A DNA stretch of 64,000 nt. Source: an uncultured Spirochaetales bacterium. Lineage in GTDB: Bacteria > Spirochaetota > Spirochaetia > Sphaerochaetales > Sphaerochaetaceae. The stretch spans positions 1-64,000 of the forward strand of contig CALXOO010000002.1 in the NCBI GenBank assembly GCA_944390045.1, given 5' to 3'. Below the pieces are notes generated by a model. That model was not told where the DNA came from. It was given only the letters and a program-made list of their open reading frames with translations, and did no database searches. Positions 17,495 through 26,425 of this stretch are shown here, piece by piece. Each line of letters begins with the position of its first letter. Within the stretch, counting starts at the first letter, position 1. A program made the position numbers and the translations under genes.

Positions 17495-19174
17495 TCAGGC
17501 TTCTCTTTTTCTCTTTACCAGCTCCTTGACTGAGGTGTACACGATTGTGACTCCGAGTATGACAAGCAGGATGGCCACAATGAGCTGGAGACCTTCGACC
17601 ATGAAGACGCCGGTTCCGGCACCGAATGCTCTGACCAGGGCGATTGAACGCTGGATCAGGGCAGTGAATGTGACGATGAGCATGATCACGAAGGGCGGGA
17701 TGAGAGTCTTCATCTCACGTCCAGTGACCTTGAGGAAGACGCAGAGCGTGATCAGGACCAGGGCGCTGAGCAGCTGGTTCGCACTGCCGAACAGCGGCCA
17801 GATGTTGGAATACCCGACCTGTGTGAGGATGTATCCGAAAAGCAGTGTGATGAATGTTGAGAAATACTTGTTGCACAGCACCTTTCTCCACAGCGGTGCG
17901 CTTGACATGTCATCGACGCTGAAGAGCTCCTGGAAACTCATCCTTCCGATTCTCGCGACAGAATCCAGTGTGGTGAAAGCCAGTGCAGAGACACACATGG
18001 TCATGAAACTCTGGGCGACGTAGACTGGGATGCCGAACATCTCGAGGAAGCCTGCGACTCCGGAGGAGAAAATCTGGAATGGTGTTCCCGTTGCCGGTGT
18101 TCCGTCGATTCCTGCCGCAGCTCCTGCGACACACAGTGCCACAATGGCCAGCAGGCTCTCGAGTATCATGGCTCCGTAGCCAATCTTCAGCATGTCCTTC
18201 TCATTTGAGACTGTCTTTGAGGAGGTGCCCGAGGAGACGAGACTGTGGAAGCCTGAGACGGCGCCGCAGGCTACTGTCACGAAGAGAATCGGGAACATTG
18301 TCCCAAGACTGCTTGAGAAGCCTGTGAAGGGGGCCAGGTTCATCGCGGGGTGGGCGAAGATCAGGCCCAGGACAGCACCGAGAATCATTCCGACGAACAT
18401 GAATGTTGACATATAGTCGCGAGGCTGCATTACGAACCACATCGGGAGCACTGCCGCGAGGAATATGTAGATGAACGCTATATAGACCCAGGCGTCCTTT
18501 CCGAGCTCAACCGGAAGCAGCATGCCGCATACAAAAGAGAGGATCGTGAAGACCAGACCCAGTGCGACTTCCTTCCAGCCTGTGAGTTTCGCCTTGTGCT
18601 GGATGCAGCCGAAGATGCAGGCGAAGAGTATGAAGAAGAGGGAGATGCTGCCCGCTGCCCCGTTGACGACGGCGCTGGCAACCGGTTCTCCTGTGACAGC
18701 ATCAAAGGCATTGAAGGTGTCGGCAACCATGTCTGCGAAGGCGGCCAGGACTATGAGGCAGAACAGCCAGCAGAAGCCCAGGAAGAGCTTGCGGCCCGTC
18801 TTTCCGATATACTTCTCGATCAGCAGCCCCATGGACTTTCCATCATTTTTCACACTGGCGTAGAGTGCTCCGAAGTCCTGGACCGCACCGAAGAAGATGC
18901 CTCCGACGACAACCCAGAGGAATACAGGCACCCAGCCGAAGACTGCGGCCTGAATTGCGCCGGTGACGGGGCCGGCTCCCGCGATTGATGAGAACTGATG
19001 TGCGAATACGGTCCATCCGTCAGTCGGCACATAGTCCTGCCCGTCGTTGTGAACCTGTGCGGGCGTCTTGGCCTTGGGGTCTATGCCCCATTTCCTGGCC
19101 AGCCAGCGGCCGTAGAGCAGATAGGCCGCCACCAGACAGACGGCGGCGATCAGTACGATGACAAGAGTGTTCAT
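17495..19174 (-). CDS. cstA: CstA-family carbon-starvation transporter
   Basis: An inner-membrane transporter of the CstA family, whose characterised members import pyruvate or peptides. The 559-residue protein has more than 14 hydrophobic segments and the family patterns VPTDGWTVFAHQFSSIAGAGP, split here by its own helices, with GFHSLVSSGTSSKT in the middle. It is shorter than E. coli CstA, matching the shorter bacterial form. The ATG at 19174 is preceded by TTGGAGAG. The upstream 269 bp to the symporter gene is AT-rich and carries both promoters. Its location beside pectin genes may link pyruvate overflow to galacturonate use (inference). Confidence 0.9.
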   Translation of the reverse strand: MNTLVIVLIAAVCLVAAYLLYGRWLARKWGIDPKAKTPAQVHNDGQDYVPTDGWTVFAHQFSSIAGAGPVTGAIQAAVFGWVPVFLWVVVGGIFFGAVQDFGALYASVKNDGKSMGLLIEKYIGKTGRKLFLGFCWLFCLIVLAAFADMVADTFNAFDAVTGEPVASAVVNGAAGSISLFFILFACIFGCIQHKAKLTGWKEVALGLVFTILSFVCGMLLPVELGKDAWVYIAFIYIFLAAVLPMWFVMQPRDYMSTFMFVGMILGAVLGLIFAHPAMNLAPFTGFSSSLGTMFPILFVTVACGAVSGFHSLVSSGTSSKTVSNEKDMLKIGYGAMILESLLAIVALCVAGAAAGIDGTPATGTPFQIFSSGVAGFLEMFGIPVYVAQSFMTMCVSALAFTTLDSVARIGRMSFQELFSVDDMSSAPLWRKVLCNKYFSTFITLLFGYILTQVGYSNIWPLFGSANQLLSALVLITLCVFLKVTGREMKTLIPPFVIMLIVTFTALIQRSIALVRAFGAGTGVFMVEGLQLIVAILLVILGVTIVYTSVKELVKRKREA

Positions 19175-19443
19175 TTTTTCGATCTCTCCAAATAGATATA
19201 GCGATAATATTCTCATGTCCGGATCGTTTCCAGATGTTTTTGTGGTTTTTCATGCAAATTTTTCCACTGTGGGCAAGAAATTGCGGACAGTGTGTTAAGA
19301 ATCTTCATCTGCTGCCAGCGGTATCGTAAGCGGCTGTGAGCCAGTTTCTGTCCGGGCTTGTCTGCCCGCATGGCGCAAAAAGCTTTGAGATTCACTGGAA
19401 GTGGCGTACCATGTAAGTAACACACATATAAGGAGGTTGCCCT

Positions 19444-20874
19444 ATGGTAAACACGGGAGCCCTTTTGATAGTAGCCGTCTATCTTGTCGGCATGCTTCTG
19501 GTCGGATTCATAGTCGGAAAGCTCAAGATCAAGGACAGTGAGGACTACATGGTTGCCGGGCGGAGAATGGGAATTTTCATGGTCGCATTCTCCCTTTCTG
19601 CCAACAACATTGGAGGCGGCTCCACAACAGGTCTGGCACAGAAGGCCTTCGAGGACTGGGGAATGAGTGCGATATGGTATGTCCTCGCGGCATCCATTGC
19701 GATGATTCCGCTTGCCTACTTTGCCCCCAGGATAAGAAAGACAATGGCAGTCACGATTCCTGAGGTCATTGAAAGGAGGTTCGGAAAGGGCAGTGCGACT
19801 TTCTCTGCCGTTCTCAACATTCTTGCGCTCTTCTGCCTGACTTCAAGCCAGGTGGCCGCTTCCGGAGGAGTCATTGCGACACTTACCGGAATCCCGCTGA
19901 ACGTCTGCCTCTTCCTGGCCGGCATCGTCATTATCGTGTATACGACGCTCGGTGGAATGATCGCGGACCAGATCAGCGATCTCGTGCAGTTCATAATAAT
20001 CCTGGTCGGACTTGCTGTCGCCACTCCCTTTGTCATCCACGGCTGCGGCGGCTGGGATGCCGTGAGTGCCGCACTGCCGGGAGAGCAGCTCTCATTCACG
20101 AAGATCGGATGGGTCGTCATCATCGGCTACATCTTCAACTATTTCTGCACCTTCCTCTCCGGCCCTGAGATGATCAGCCGTTTCGAGAGTGCGAAGGATG
20201 AGAAGACTGCAATGCGCGCCAGTCTGCTTTCCGGCGTGCTGATGGCTGCCATGGCGGTCTTCCCGACACTGCTCGGACTGTGTGCCCTGGCTGTGCGCGA
20301 TATGGTTCCGGATCTGACCAGCGCGACTGCGATGATGAGCGTCACAGAGCACTTCGCTCCGACGATAATCACAGGTCTGATCTCCGCAGCCATCATTTCG
20401 GCAACAATGTCCAGCGCAGACTCCAACCTGCTGTGCATGTCAACGATGTTCATGAATGATATCGTGAAGTCCAACTTCAATGTGAAGCTCGATGACAGGA
20501 AGATGATCTTCTATACGAGACTGTCGAATGTGATCTTCTGTGTGATCGCCATGCTGATCTCATTCCTTGGAGTGAACATCATCATGATGAACACATTCGC
20601 CTTCGCCATACGCTGTTCGGGTCCTTTCGCCGCCTATGGCCTTGGTCTTGTGATGCCGAAGGCGACCAAGAACGCCGGACGCATCTCCATCATCACTGGA
20701 ACAATAGGTGTCGTGTTCTGGCAGATACTCTCCGGAGGAGATTTCTTCCTGGGCATTCTGCCCGTTGTCTTCGGATGCGGAGTCGGCACACTGACCTTCC
20801 TCATCGTGAATGCGATCGAGCACAGAATGGGCAAAGAGGCCGCTCCGAGCGCCTATGTGGCGATAGAGGAGTGA
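19444..20874 (+). CDS. Sodium:solute symporter (SSS family)
   Basis: A 476-residue secondary transporter with about 13 membrane spans. SSS-type signatures include DYMVAGRRMG near residue 35, SANNIGGGSTTGLA (about 58) and SADSNLLCMSTMFMNDI in the sodium-site region. The substrate is unknown; its location next to the convergent iclR-uxa operon makes a uronate or sugar acid plausible. A strong AAGGAGG precedes the ATG. A possible promoter is TTGAGA-N16-TACCAT (19385-19412). It ends at a strong terminator. Confidence 0.88.
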   Translation: MVNTGALLIVAVYLVGMLLVGFIVGKLKIKDSEDYMVAGRRMGIFMVAFSLSANNIGGGSTTGLAQKAFEDWGMSAIWYVLAASIAMIPLAYFAPRIRKTMAVTIPEVIERRFGKGSATFSAVLNILALFCLTSSQVAASGGVIATLTGIPLNVCLFLAGIVIIVYTTLGGMIADQISDLVQFIIILVGLAVATPFVIHGCGGWDAVSAALPGEQLSFTKIGWVVIIGYIFNYFCTFLSGPEMISRFESAKDEKTAMRASLLSGVLMAAMAVFPTLLGLCALAVRDMVPDLTSATAMMSVTEHFAPTIITGLISAAIISATMSSADSNLLCMSTMFMNDIVKSNFNVKLDDRKMIFYTRLSNVIFCVIAMLISFLGVNIIMMNTFAFAIRCSGPFAAYGLGLVMPKATKNAGRISIITGTIGVVFWQILSGGDFFLGILPVVFGCGVGTLTFLIVNAIEHRMGKEAAPSAYVAIEE

Positions 20875-20897
20875 GACTGTCTCTGTCATTTAAGAAA

Positions 20898-20936
20898 ACC
20901 CTCCGCAGGCGGCTGACTCTGCGGAGGGTCTTTTCT
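20898..20936. terminator. Bidirectional terminator, SSS gene / iclR
   Basis: ACCCTCCGCAG pairs with CTGCGGAGGGT, an 11-bp perfect stem. CTTTTCT follows on plus, and TTTTCTTAAAT follows on minus. Confidence 0.9.
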
Positions 20937-20957
20937 GAATCTGTGCGTTTTCCTTTG

Positions 20958-21731
20958 TCAGTCCTTCTGCCAGCCCATTATGGCTGAGAGCGCATCCGTC
21001 GCGTTCGTGATTTCCTCGACGATCTTCTCGAAATCAGCCTGGTTGAAGCGGAACAGCGGCCATGACACGCTCATTGCGGCCACGACGGAACCGGTATAGT
21101 CCCTGACCGGACTTGCGATGCACATTATGTTGTCCTCGTGCTCCTGGTCGTCTATTGACCAGCCCCGCTGCCTGATGAGCTCAAGCTGCTGTCTGAGGGC
21201 ATCCACAGAACCGACAGTCCTGCTTGTGTAAGGCTTCAGGGTGTGGCTCCTGAGATAGTTCTGCAGATCCTCCGGCGTCATCTCGGACAGGAATATCTTT
21301 CCGATCGCAGTGCAGTATAGCGGGATGGACTTGCCTATCCTGGAGTACATGCGCAGCGTGTAGCTGGATTCCTCTTTCAGGACATAGACTGCCTGGTCTC
21401 CTTCAAGGATTCCCATATGGACAGTCTCTCCCAGACTCTGGCACAGTTCCTTCGCGAAGGGGCGTGCCTTGCCGATCAGATCGCTGTGCGCCAGAGCCCT
21501 TGACGCTATGGAGAAGAGCTTCAGCGTAAGCGAATACCGGTCCGCGTCATCGCGGCAGACATAGCCCAGGCAGGAGAGCGTGTTGAGAAAGCGCAGCAGC
21601 GTGGCCTTCGGCAGGTCCGTCTCCCTGGCAAGGTTCTCCAGGTTGATGGATCCGGCCTTGCTGAGCACCTCCAGGATTCTGACGGTGCGCACCACGCCGC
21701 TCATCTTGTTCTTGTCGTCCGTCTCCTTCAA
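20958..21731 (-). CDS. IclR-family regulator, candidate KdgR
   Basis: A 257-residue regulator with an N-terminal winged helix (TVRILEVLSKAG...LPKATLLRFLNTL, residues about 13-60) and an IclR effector domain (GETVHMGIL, YCTAIGKIFL, DDQEHEDNIMCIA, ending AAMSVSWP). Encoded last in the uxaB-uxaA-uxaC operon, three bases after the uxaC stop. The start appears to be a TTG at 21731, preceded by GAGGGC; the alternative ATG at 21704 has only a distant AAGGAG. By position and family it is the best candidate to bind the KdgR-like boxes at 13123 and 26264; no binding evidence exists here. Confidence 0.85.
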   Translation of the reverse strand: MKETDDKNKMSGVVRTVRILEVLSKAGSINLENLARETDLPKATLLRFLNTLSCLGYVCRDDADRYSLTLKLFSIASRALAHSDLIGKARPFAKELCQSLGETVHMGILEGDQAVYVLKEESSYTLRMYSRIGKSIPLYCTAIGKIFLSEMTPEDLQNYLRSHTLKPYTSRTVGSVDALRQQLELIRQRGWSIDDQEHEDNIMCIASPVRDYTGSVVAAMSVSWPLFRFNQADFEKIVEEITNATDALSAIMGWQKD

Positions 21732-21734
21732 GGC

Positions 21735-23138
21735 CTAGCCCTCGAAATAGTTCCTGGCGTTGTTGAAGCAGATGTTCTCAACGATCTTTCCGGTCTCCTC
21801 GGGATCGTAGTAAATCTCACCGTTCTCTGCCCAGGTCCCGATCAGATTGCACAGTATCCTCCTGAAATACTCGTGCCTGGAGTAGGACAGGAAGCTTCTG
21901 GAATCGGTGAGCATTCCGACAAAGCGGCTGAGCAGTCCGAGGTTTCCGAGAACCTGCATCTGCTCGTACATTCCGTCCTTGTGATCACAGAACCACCAGC
22001 CGGAGCCTAGCTGCATCTTGCCCGGGATTCCGTCGCCCTGGTAGCAGCCCATCAGTGTTCCAAGAGAGTAGTAGTCCTTCGGGTTGAGGGAGTAGAAGAT
22101 CGTCTTGGGCACACTGTCCTCTGCGCTGAGATGGCTGAAGAATGTCGCAGTATCCTGGGCCAGCTCGCCGTCGTAGGAAGCGTCGTAGCCGGTATCAGGT
22201 CCGAGCTTCTTGAACATTGTCGTGTTGTTGTCCCTGATGCAGGCGAAGTGGAGCTGCATGACGATTCCGAGCCTCTTGTACTGCCTGGCCATGCCGTAGA
22301 GGATGTATGTGATGTAGGCATCGACTTCCTCATCGGTGAGAGTTCCGCCATAGAGCTTCTTCTGCAGGATCCTGGTGACTTCTGCACTTGTCTTGAATGT
22401 GTGCGGGCAGTAGACCAGGGCATGGTCCGTGGCCCTGCAGCCCAGGCTGACGAAGAACTCGAGTCTCTTTGTCAGGGCCTCGATGACATCGTCCGCGCTC
22501 TTGATCTCGACTCCGGAGACCTGGCTGAGCTTCGTGATGTATGCACAGAAGTCATCCTTTTCGATGTGGATGGCCTTGTCCGGGCGGAATGAGGGGATGA
22601 CCTTTGCCGGGCACTTGCCGTCGGCGATGATCTTCTGGTGCATTGCCAGGTCGTCTGCCGGATCATCCGTCGTTCCGACCGCATAGACCCTGAACTTCTT
22701 CATGATGCCGAAGACAGAAAGCTCCGGATCGTTTGCGAACTTCTCGTTCGCCTCGTCGTAGATCTTCCTCGCGTTCTTCCTGTTGAGCACGTCGTAGATG
22801 CCGAAGTAGCGCTGCAGCTCAAGGTGTGTCCAGTGGTACAGCGGATTGCCGATGAGGTTCTCCATTGTCCCGGCCCAGGCCATGAACTTGTCGAAGGGGT
22901 CGGCGTTGCCTGTGATCAGTTCCTCATTGACGCCGTTTGACCTCATGGCCCTCCACTTGTAGTGGTCTCCTCCGAGCCAGGCTTCAGTGATAGTCGTGAA
23001 CCTCTTGTCCTCGGCGATCTGCGAGGGGATGAGGTGGCAGTGGTAGTCGAAGATCGGCATGTCCTTTGCATGATTGAAGAAGAGCTCCCTGGCACAGTCG
23101 TTCATCAGCAGGAAGTTCTCATCCATAAACTTTCTCAT
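21735..23138 (-). CDS. uxaC: Uronate isomerase (glucuronate/galacturonate isomerase)
   Basis: Converts D-galacturonate to D-tagaturonate and D-glucuronate to D-fructuronate, the first cytoplasmic step. The 467-residue amidohydrolase-fold protein shows the UxaC hallmarks: IFDYHCHL metal motif near residue 29, WLGGDHYKWRAMRSNG, WTHLELQRYFGI, VGTTDDPAD, and a late LTDSRSFLSYSRHEYFRR. Length is standard. It overlaps uxaA by the ATGA junction, showing translational coupling. An in-order operon with uxaB and uxaA upstream. Confidence 0.97.
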   Translation of the reverse strand: MRKFMDENFLLMNDCARELFFNHAKDMPIFDYHCHLIPSQIAEDKRFTTITEAWLGGDHYKWRAMRSNGVNEELITGNADPFDKFMAWAGTMENLIGNPLYHWTHLELQRYFGIYDVLNRKNARKIYDEANEKFANDPELSVFGIMKKFRVYAVGTTDDPADDLAMHQKIIADGKCPAKVIPSFRPDKAIHIEKDDFCAYITKLSQVSGVEIKSADDVIEALTKRLEFFVSLGCRATDHALVYCPHTFKTSAEVTRILQKKLYGGTLTDEEVDAYITYILYGMARQYKRLGIVMQLHFACIRDNNTTMFKKLGPDTGYDASYDGELAQDTATFFSHLSAEDSVPKTIFYSLNPKDYYSLGTLMGCYQGDGIPGKMQLGSGWWFCDHKDGMYEQMQVLGNLGLLSRFVGMLTDSRSFLSYSRHEYFRRILCNLIGTWAENGEIYYDPEETGKIVENICFNNARNYFEG

Positions 23139-24646
23139 AGTACAACTCCGTCCTTGAATATAGAGATTTCGGCATAGCCGTTGATTTCGTTGCGGGTGCG
23201 TATCTCCCCGCTTGCGACTTTGACAACATACTGGAGCAGGTCGTTGGTCACGCTGCTGGCGTCTTCGACAAGCAGTCTGCCCGCATTGAAGTCAATCCAG
23301 TTGGCCTTGTTTTTTGCAAGCTCGTTGTTCGTTGCCACCTTGACAGTGGGCACGGGTGATCCGAGCGGGGTGCCGCGTCCAGTGGTGAAGAGGATCATGT
23401 GGGCGCCGGCTGCCGCCTGGACCGTGGTGGAAACGATGTCGTTTCCCGGACCGCTGAGCAGGTTGAGGCCCGGTGTGGTGATCCTGTCGCCGTATTCTGC
23501 AACCGCGGTGACCACGCTGTCTCCGCCTTTCTGGACACAGCCGAGGCTCTTGTCCTCCAGCGTTGAGATGCCTCCTGCCTTGTTGCCGGGGGAGGGATTC
23601 TCGTAGACGACCTGTCCATGGCTGGTGAAGTAGTGCTTGAAGTTGTTTATCAGGCGGACAACATCCTCGAAGGTCTTCCTGTCCTTCGCCCTGTCCATGA
23701 GGATCTGCTCCGCACCGAACATCTCAGGCACCTCGGTGAGGATGGCTGTTCCTCCCATGGCGGTCAGCTCGTCACAGAAGCGTCCGACCAGCGGGTTGGC
23801 CGTGATTCCGGAGAAGCCGTCGCTTCCTCCGCACTTGAAGCCGACCCTGAGGCGCGACATCGAGACACTTGTCCTCCTGTCCCGGGCCATTTCCTCGGCT
23901 ATCTGGGCAAGCAGCTGCCTGCCTGCCTCGATCTCGTTCTCGACTTTCTGGCAGGTGAGGAATTTGACGCGTGACTCATCGACCTGTCCGACAAGTTCCC
24001 GGAATGACTCCGGTGTGTTGTTCTCACAGCCCAGAGAGAGCACCAGGACACCTCCGGCGTTGGGGTGGTGGACCAGGTCCGCCAGGATCTTCCTCGTGTT
24101 CTCGTGGTCGCCGCCGAGCTGCGAGCAGCCAAAGGGATGCGTCCAGACGTGAACACCGTCCCTGACATCAAGGTTCTGGCTGGCCCATGCGGAGAGATTC
24201 TCTCCTATGCGGTTCACGCAGCCTACCGTCGGGATGATCCACAGCTCGTTGCGGATACCGATGTCCCCGTTTGACCTCTCATAGGCCTTGATTGTCGGAA
24301 TCTTGTCCTTCCACCTGAGTTCGCGCTCTGCGGCGAGGGCCAGATATTCGCCGGCCTTCTTCTCATTCCAGGTGTATTCGGCCTCCTCGCTGAGCAGTGT
24401 CCTGATATTGAAGGCATGCACATGCGAGCCCTTCGGAATGTCCTGTGTGGCATAACCGATCGGATAGCCGTACTTGATCACCTTCTCCCCGCTGGCGATA
24501 TCGACAAGAGCCATCTTGTGGCCGGCCGGAAGATCAGTCACCAGGGTGTAGGTGACGCCATCCAGACAGATGATGTCACCCTTGAAAAGAGGCTCGATCG
24601 CAACCGCCACATTGTCGCGCGGGTTGATCTTAATCAGTTTCTCCAT
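23135..24646 (-). CDS. uxaA: Altronate dehydratase
   Basis: Dehydrates D-altronate to 2-keto-3-deoxygluconate. The 503-residue protein has the small N-terminal SAF-type domain (INPRDNVAVAI) joined to the UxaA dehydratase body with conserved cysteine motifs (PTVGCVNRI, HPFGCSQLGGDHE, LGCENN, FKCGGSDGFSGI). Standard full-length architecture. It has a weak Shine-Dalgarno sequence (GGGGAGAGC) and lies 11 bp after the uxaB frame. The product feeds KdgK, encoded 9 kb away. Confidence 0.96.
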   Translation of the reverse strand: MEKLIKINPRDNVAVAIEPLFKGDIICLDGVTYTLVTDLPAGHKMALVDIASGEKVIKYGYPIGYATQDIPKGSHVHAFNIRTLLSEEAEYTWNEKKAGEYLALAAERELRWKDKIPTIKAYERSNGDIGIRNELWIIPTVGCVNRIGENLSAWASQNLDVRDGVHVWTHPFGCSQLGGDHENTRKILADLVHHPNAGGVLVLSLGCENNTPESFRELVGQVDESRVKFLTCQKVENEIEAGRQLLAQIAEEMARDRRTSVSMSRLRVGFKCGGSDGFSGITANPLVGRFCDELTAMGGTAILTEVPEMFGAEQILMDRAKDRKTFEDVVRLINNFKHYFTSHGQVVYENPSPGNKAGGISTLEDKSLGCVQKGGDSVVTAVAEYGDRITTPGLNLLSGPGNDIVSTTVQAAAGAHMILFTTGRGTPLGSPVPTVKVATNNELAKNKANWIDFNAGRLLVEDASSVTNDLLQYVVKVASGEIRTRNEINGYAEISIFKDGVVL

Positions 24647-24657
24647 TTGCTCTCCCC

Positions 24658-26138
24658 TCAGGCAAGTGTCTTGATGGCAGCTTCCATGCCCTCATCGAAG
24701 ATCGTCTTCAGGTAGCCTTCCACGGCGTCCTTCAGCCCGTCGATCGTGGTCAGGTCCATTCCCCACCAGTCAGTCCTGGTCAGGATTCCCTCAGCCAGGG
24801 CCCTGGCCTTGCAGCCATTGCATTTGTAGCTGGCCTTGTAGAGCTCTGTGAAGACCTCGAGGTACTCCCTGTTGTCCTTGATCAGGTACTTCTCGCCGTT
24901 CCTGTTTCCGACAAGGGCATCACCCTCGAACTGTGTGCCCTGATAGAAGGCGATGAGCGCGGCGATGGAGAGTGCCAGATGCTGCGGCAGTTTTCCGGTC
25001 TTTTTCACGTAACCCAGCACTGAGGGCAGGTCGCGGGTCTTGAACTTCGAGACGCTGTTGAGTGAGATGGACAGCAGGAGGTGCTCGATGTAAGGGTTTG
25101 CGAACCTTTCCAGCACATCTGCTGCATACTGCTTGAGCTCTTCCACGTCGCCGTCCATAGAGGGAATGATCTCATTGAAGAGTCCGTTTCTCATGAAGGG
25201 ACCGACCACAGGGCTCTTTACAGAGTCCTCAACCGTGTTGATGCCGCACAGATAGCTGGCAAGGGACATCATGGTGTGGGTGCCGTTGAGGATGCGGACT
25301 TTTCTTGTCCTGTAGAATGTCATGTCGTCGGTCCAGACGACGTTCAGTCCTGCCTTTGCCGTGGGCAGCTCATCCTCATATGTCTTCTTATGGCACTCGA
25401 TGACCCACAGGAGGAAGATCTCGGCCGTGTCGATCAGATTGTCCTTGTAGCCGAGCTTCTCGCAGATGGCCTCGGCTTCAGCCCTCGGGTAGCCGGGTAC
25501 GATCCTGTCGACGAGGCTGTTGCAGAAGTCGCAGGCGTTCTCGACCCAGTCGGTGAAGTCCTTTCCGAGCTTCCACTCCTCAGCATACTGGAGGACGATT
25601 CTCCTGAGGTTGTCACCGTTCTTGTCGATGAGCTCACAGGGGATCATGACGAGGCCCTTCTTCTCATCACCGTTGAAGGCCTTGTATCTGTTGTAGAGGA
25701 AGGCGCAGACCTTGCCGGGGAAGCTTACCTGGGGCCTGTCCTCAAGCTTGTCTCCCTCATGATAGGCGATTCCTGCCTCTGTCGTGTTGCTGATTATGAA
25801 TCTCAGGTCTGGATTCTTGGCCTGTGCGATGAGGCCTCGTAGTCGGAGTAGGGGTTGATGCATCCGGCTACGGATGTGATCTGCCTGAACTCCTCGACAG
25901 GGCTGCCATTCTGGATGCCCCTGAGACAGGTCGTATAGAGTCCCTTCTGGTCATTGATCATGTTTCCCATGCCATTGGCCAGGGGCTGGACCATCATGAC
26001 GTTGCCGTTGAAGCCTCCCTTTTCGTTCAGATTGTCCACAATCCAGTCGACAAAGGCCCTGAGGAAGTTTCCCTCACCGAACTGAAGGACCTTGATCGGT
26101 CTGTCGACAGTCTTAACGCTTTCAACAATGCTTTTCAT
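24658..26138 (-). pseudogene. uxaB: Tagaturonate reductase gene with a single-base frameshift
   Basis: UxaB reduces tagaturonate to altronate with NADH. The reading frame is split. The N-terminal part from the ATG at 26138 (GGGAGGAG upstream) reads MKSIVESVK...VLQFGEGNFLRAFVDWIVD up to CINPYSDYEA, then leaves frame and stops at 25803. The C-terminal part continues in another frame from LIAQAKNPDLRFIISNTTEAG to the stop at 24658. Adding one C in the run at about 25830-25836 (GAGGCCTC to GAGGCCCTC) restores D-Y-E-A-L-I-A and a complete protein of about 490 residues. Either a sequencing or assembly error or a recent inactivation. The rest of the pathway is intact, so error is favoured. Confidence 0.85.
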
Positions 26139-26263
26139 TTTCTCCTCCCGTGTATGGATGAATATATGCAAAAGGCCGCTGTGGGGCCGGATGAACCGGA
26201 ACAGATGGCGCCGGAAAGGCAAATGAGGCCTGAATGGCCAATATGGAACCTGTTTGTCGCGCC

Positions 26264-26286
26264 AAAATGAAACATGATTCCACTTT
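26264..26286. promoter_or_regulatory. KdgR-like operator at the uxaB promoter
   Basis: Begins AAAATGAAAC, the same ten bases as the eda/kdgK box, with a degenerate second arm (GATTCCACTTT). It overlaps the -10 and start point of the uxaB promoter, a classic repressor position. Confidence 0.55.
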
Positions 26287-26310
26287 AAACCCGCCCATGG
26301 CTATTGTCAA
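26282..26310 (-). promoter_or_regulatory. uxaB-uxaA-uxaC-iclR operon promoter
   Basis: Minus strand: consensus TTGACA (26310-26305), 17-bp spacer, TAAAGT (26287-26282). A leader of about 140 nt follows, containing no feature I can name, before the GGGAGGAG site of uxaB. Confidence 0.75.
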
Positions 26311-26345
26311 CAAAATAGCACCTTCCGCAGCCCCCTGATGCACTC

Positions 26346-26376
26346 CGTTTTTGTACAATGTCTGATTTGCACAAAA
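26346..26376. promoter_or_regulatory. Candidate operator upstream of the hybrid regulator gene
   Basis: Contains CGTTTTTGTACA (26346-26357), repeated exactly at 29645-29656 upstream of the ABC importer. Here it also forms a spaced inverted repeat, TTTTTGTACA then 10 nt then TGCACAAAA. It lies just upstream of the regulator promoter, suggesting autoregulation. Confidence 0.5.
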
Positions 26377-26390
26377 CCGGACAATTTTTG

Positions 26391-26419
26391 TTGCCAACCA
26401 ACAGTGTCTGCCTTATAGT
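26391..26419 (+). promoter_or_regulatory. Promoter of hybrid regulator gene (leaderless type)
   Basis: TTGCCA (26391-26396), 17-bp spacer, TATAGT (26414-26419), then 6 nt to the ATG at 26426. No Shine-Dalgarno sequence is present. Confidence 0.75.
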
Positions 26420-26425
26420 CTACCT

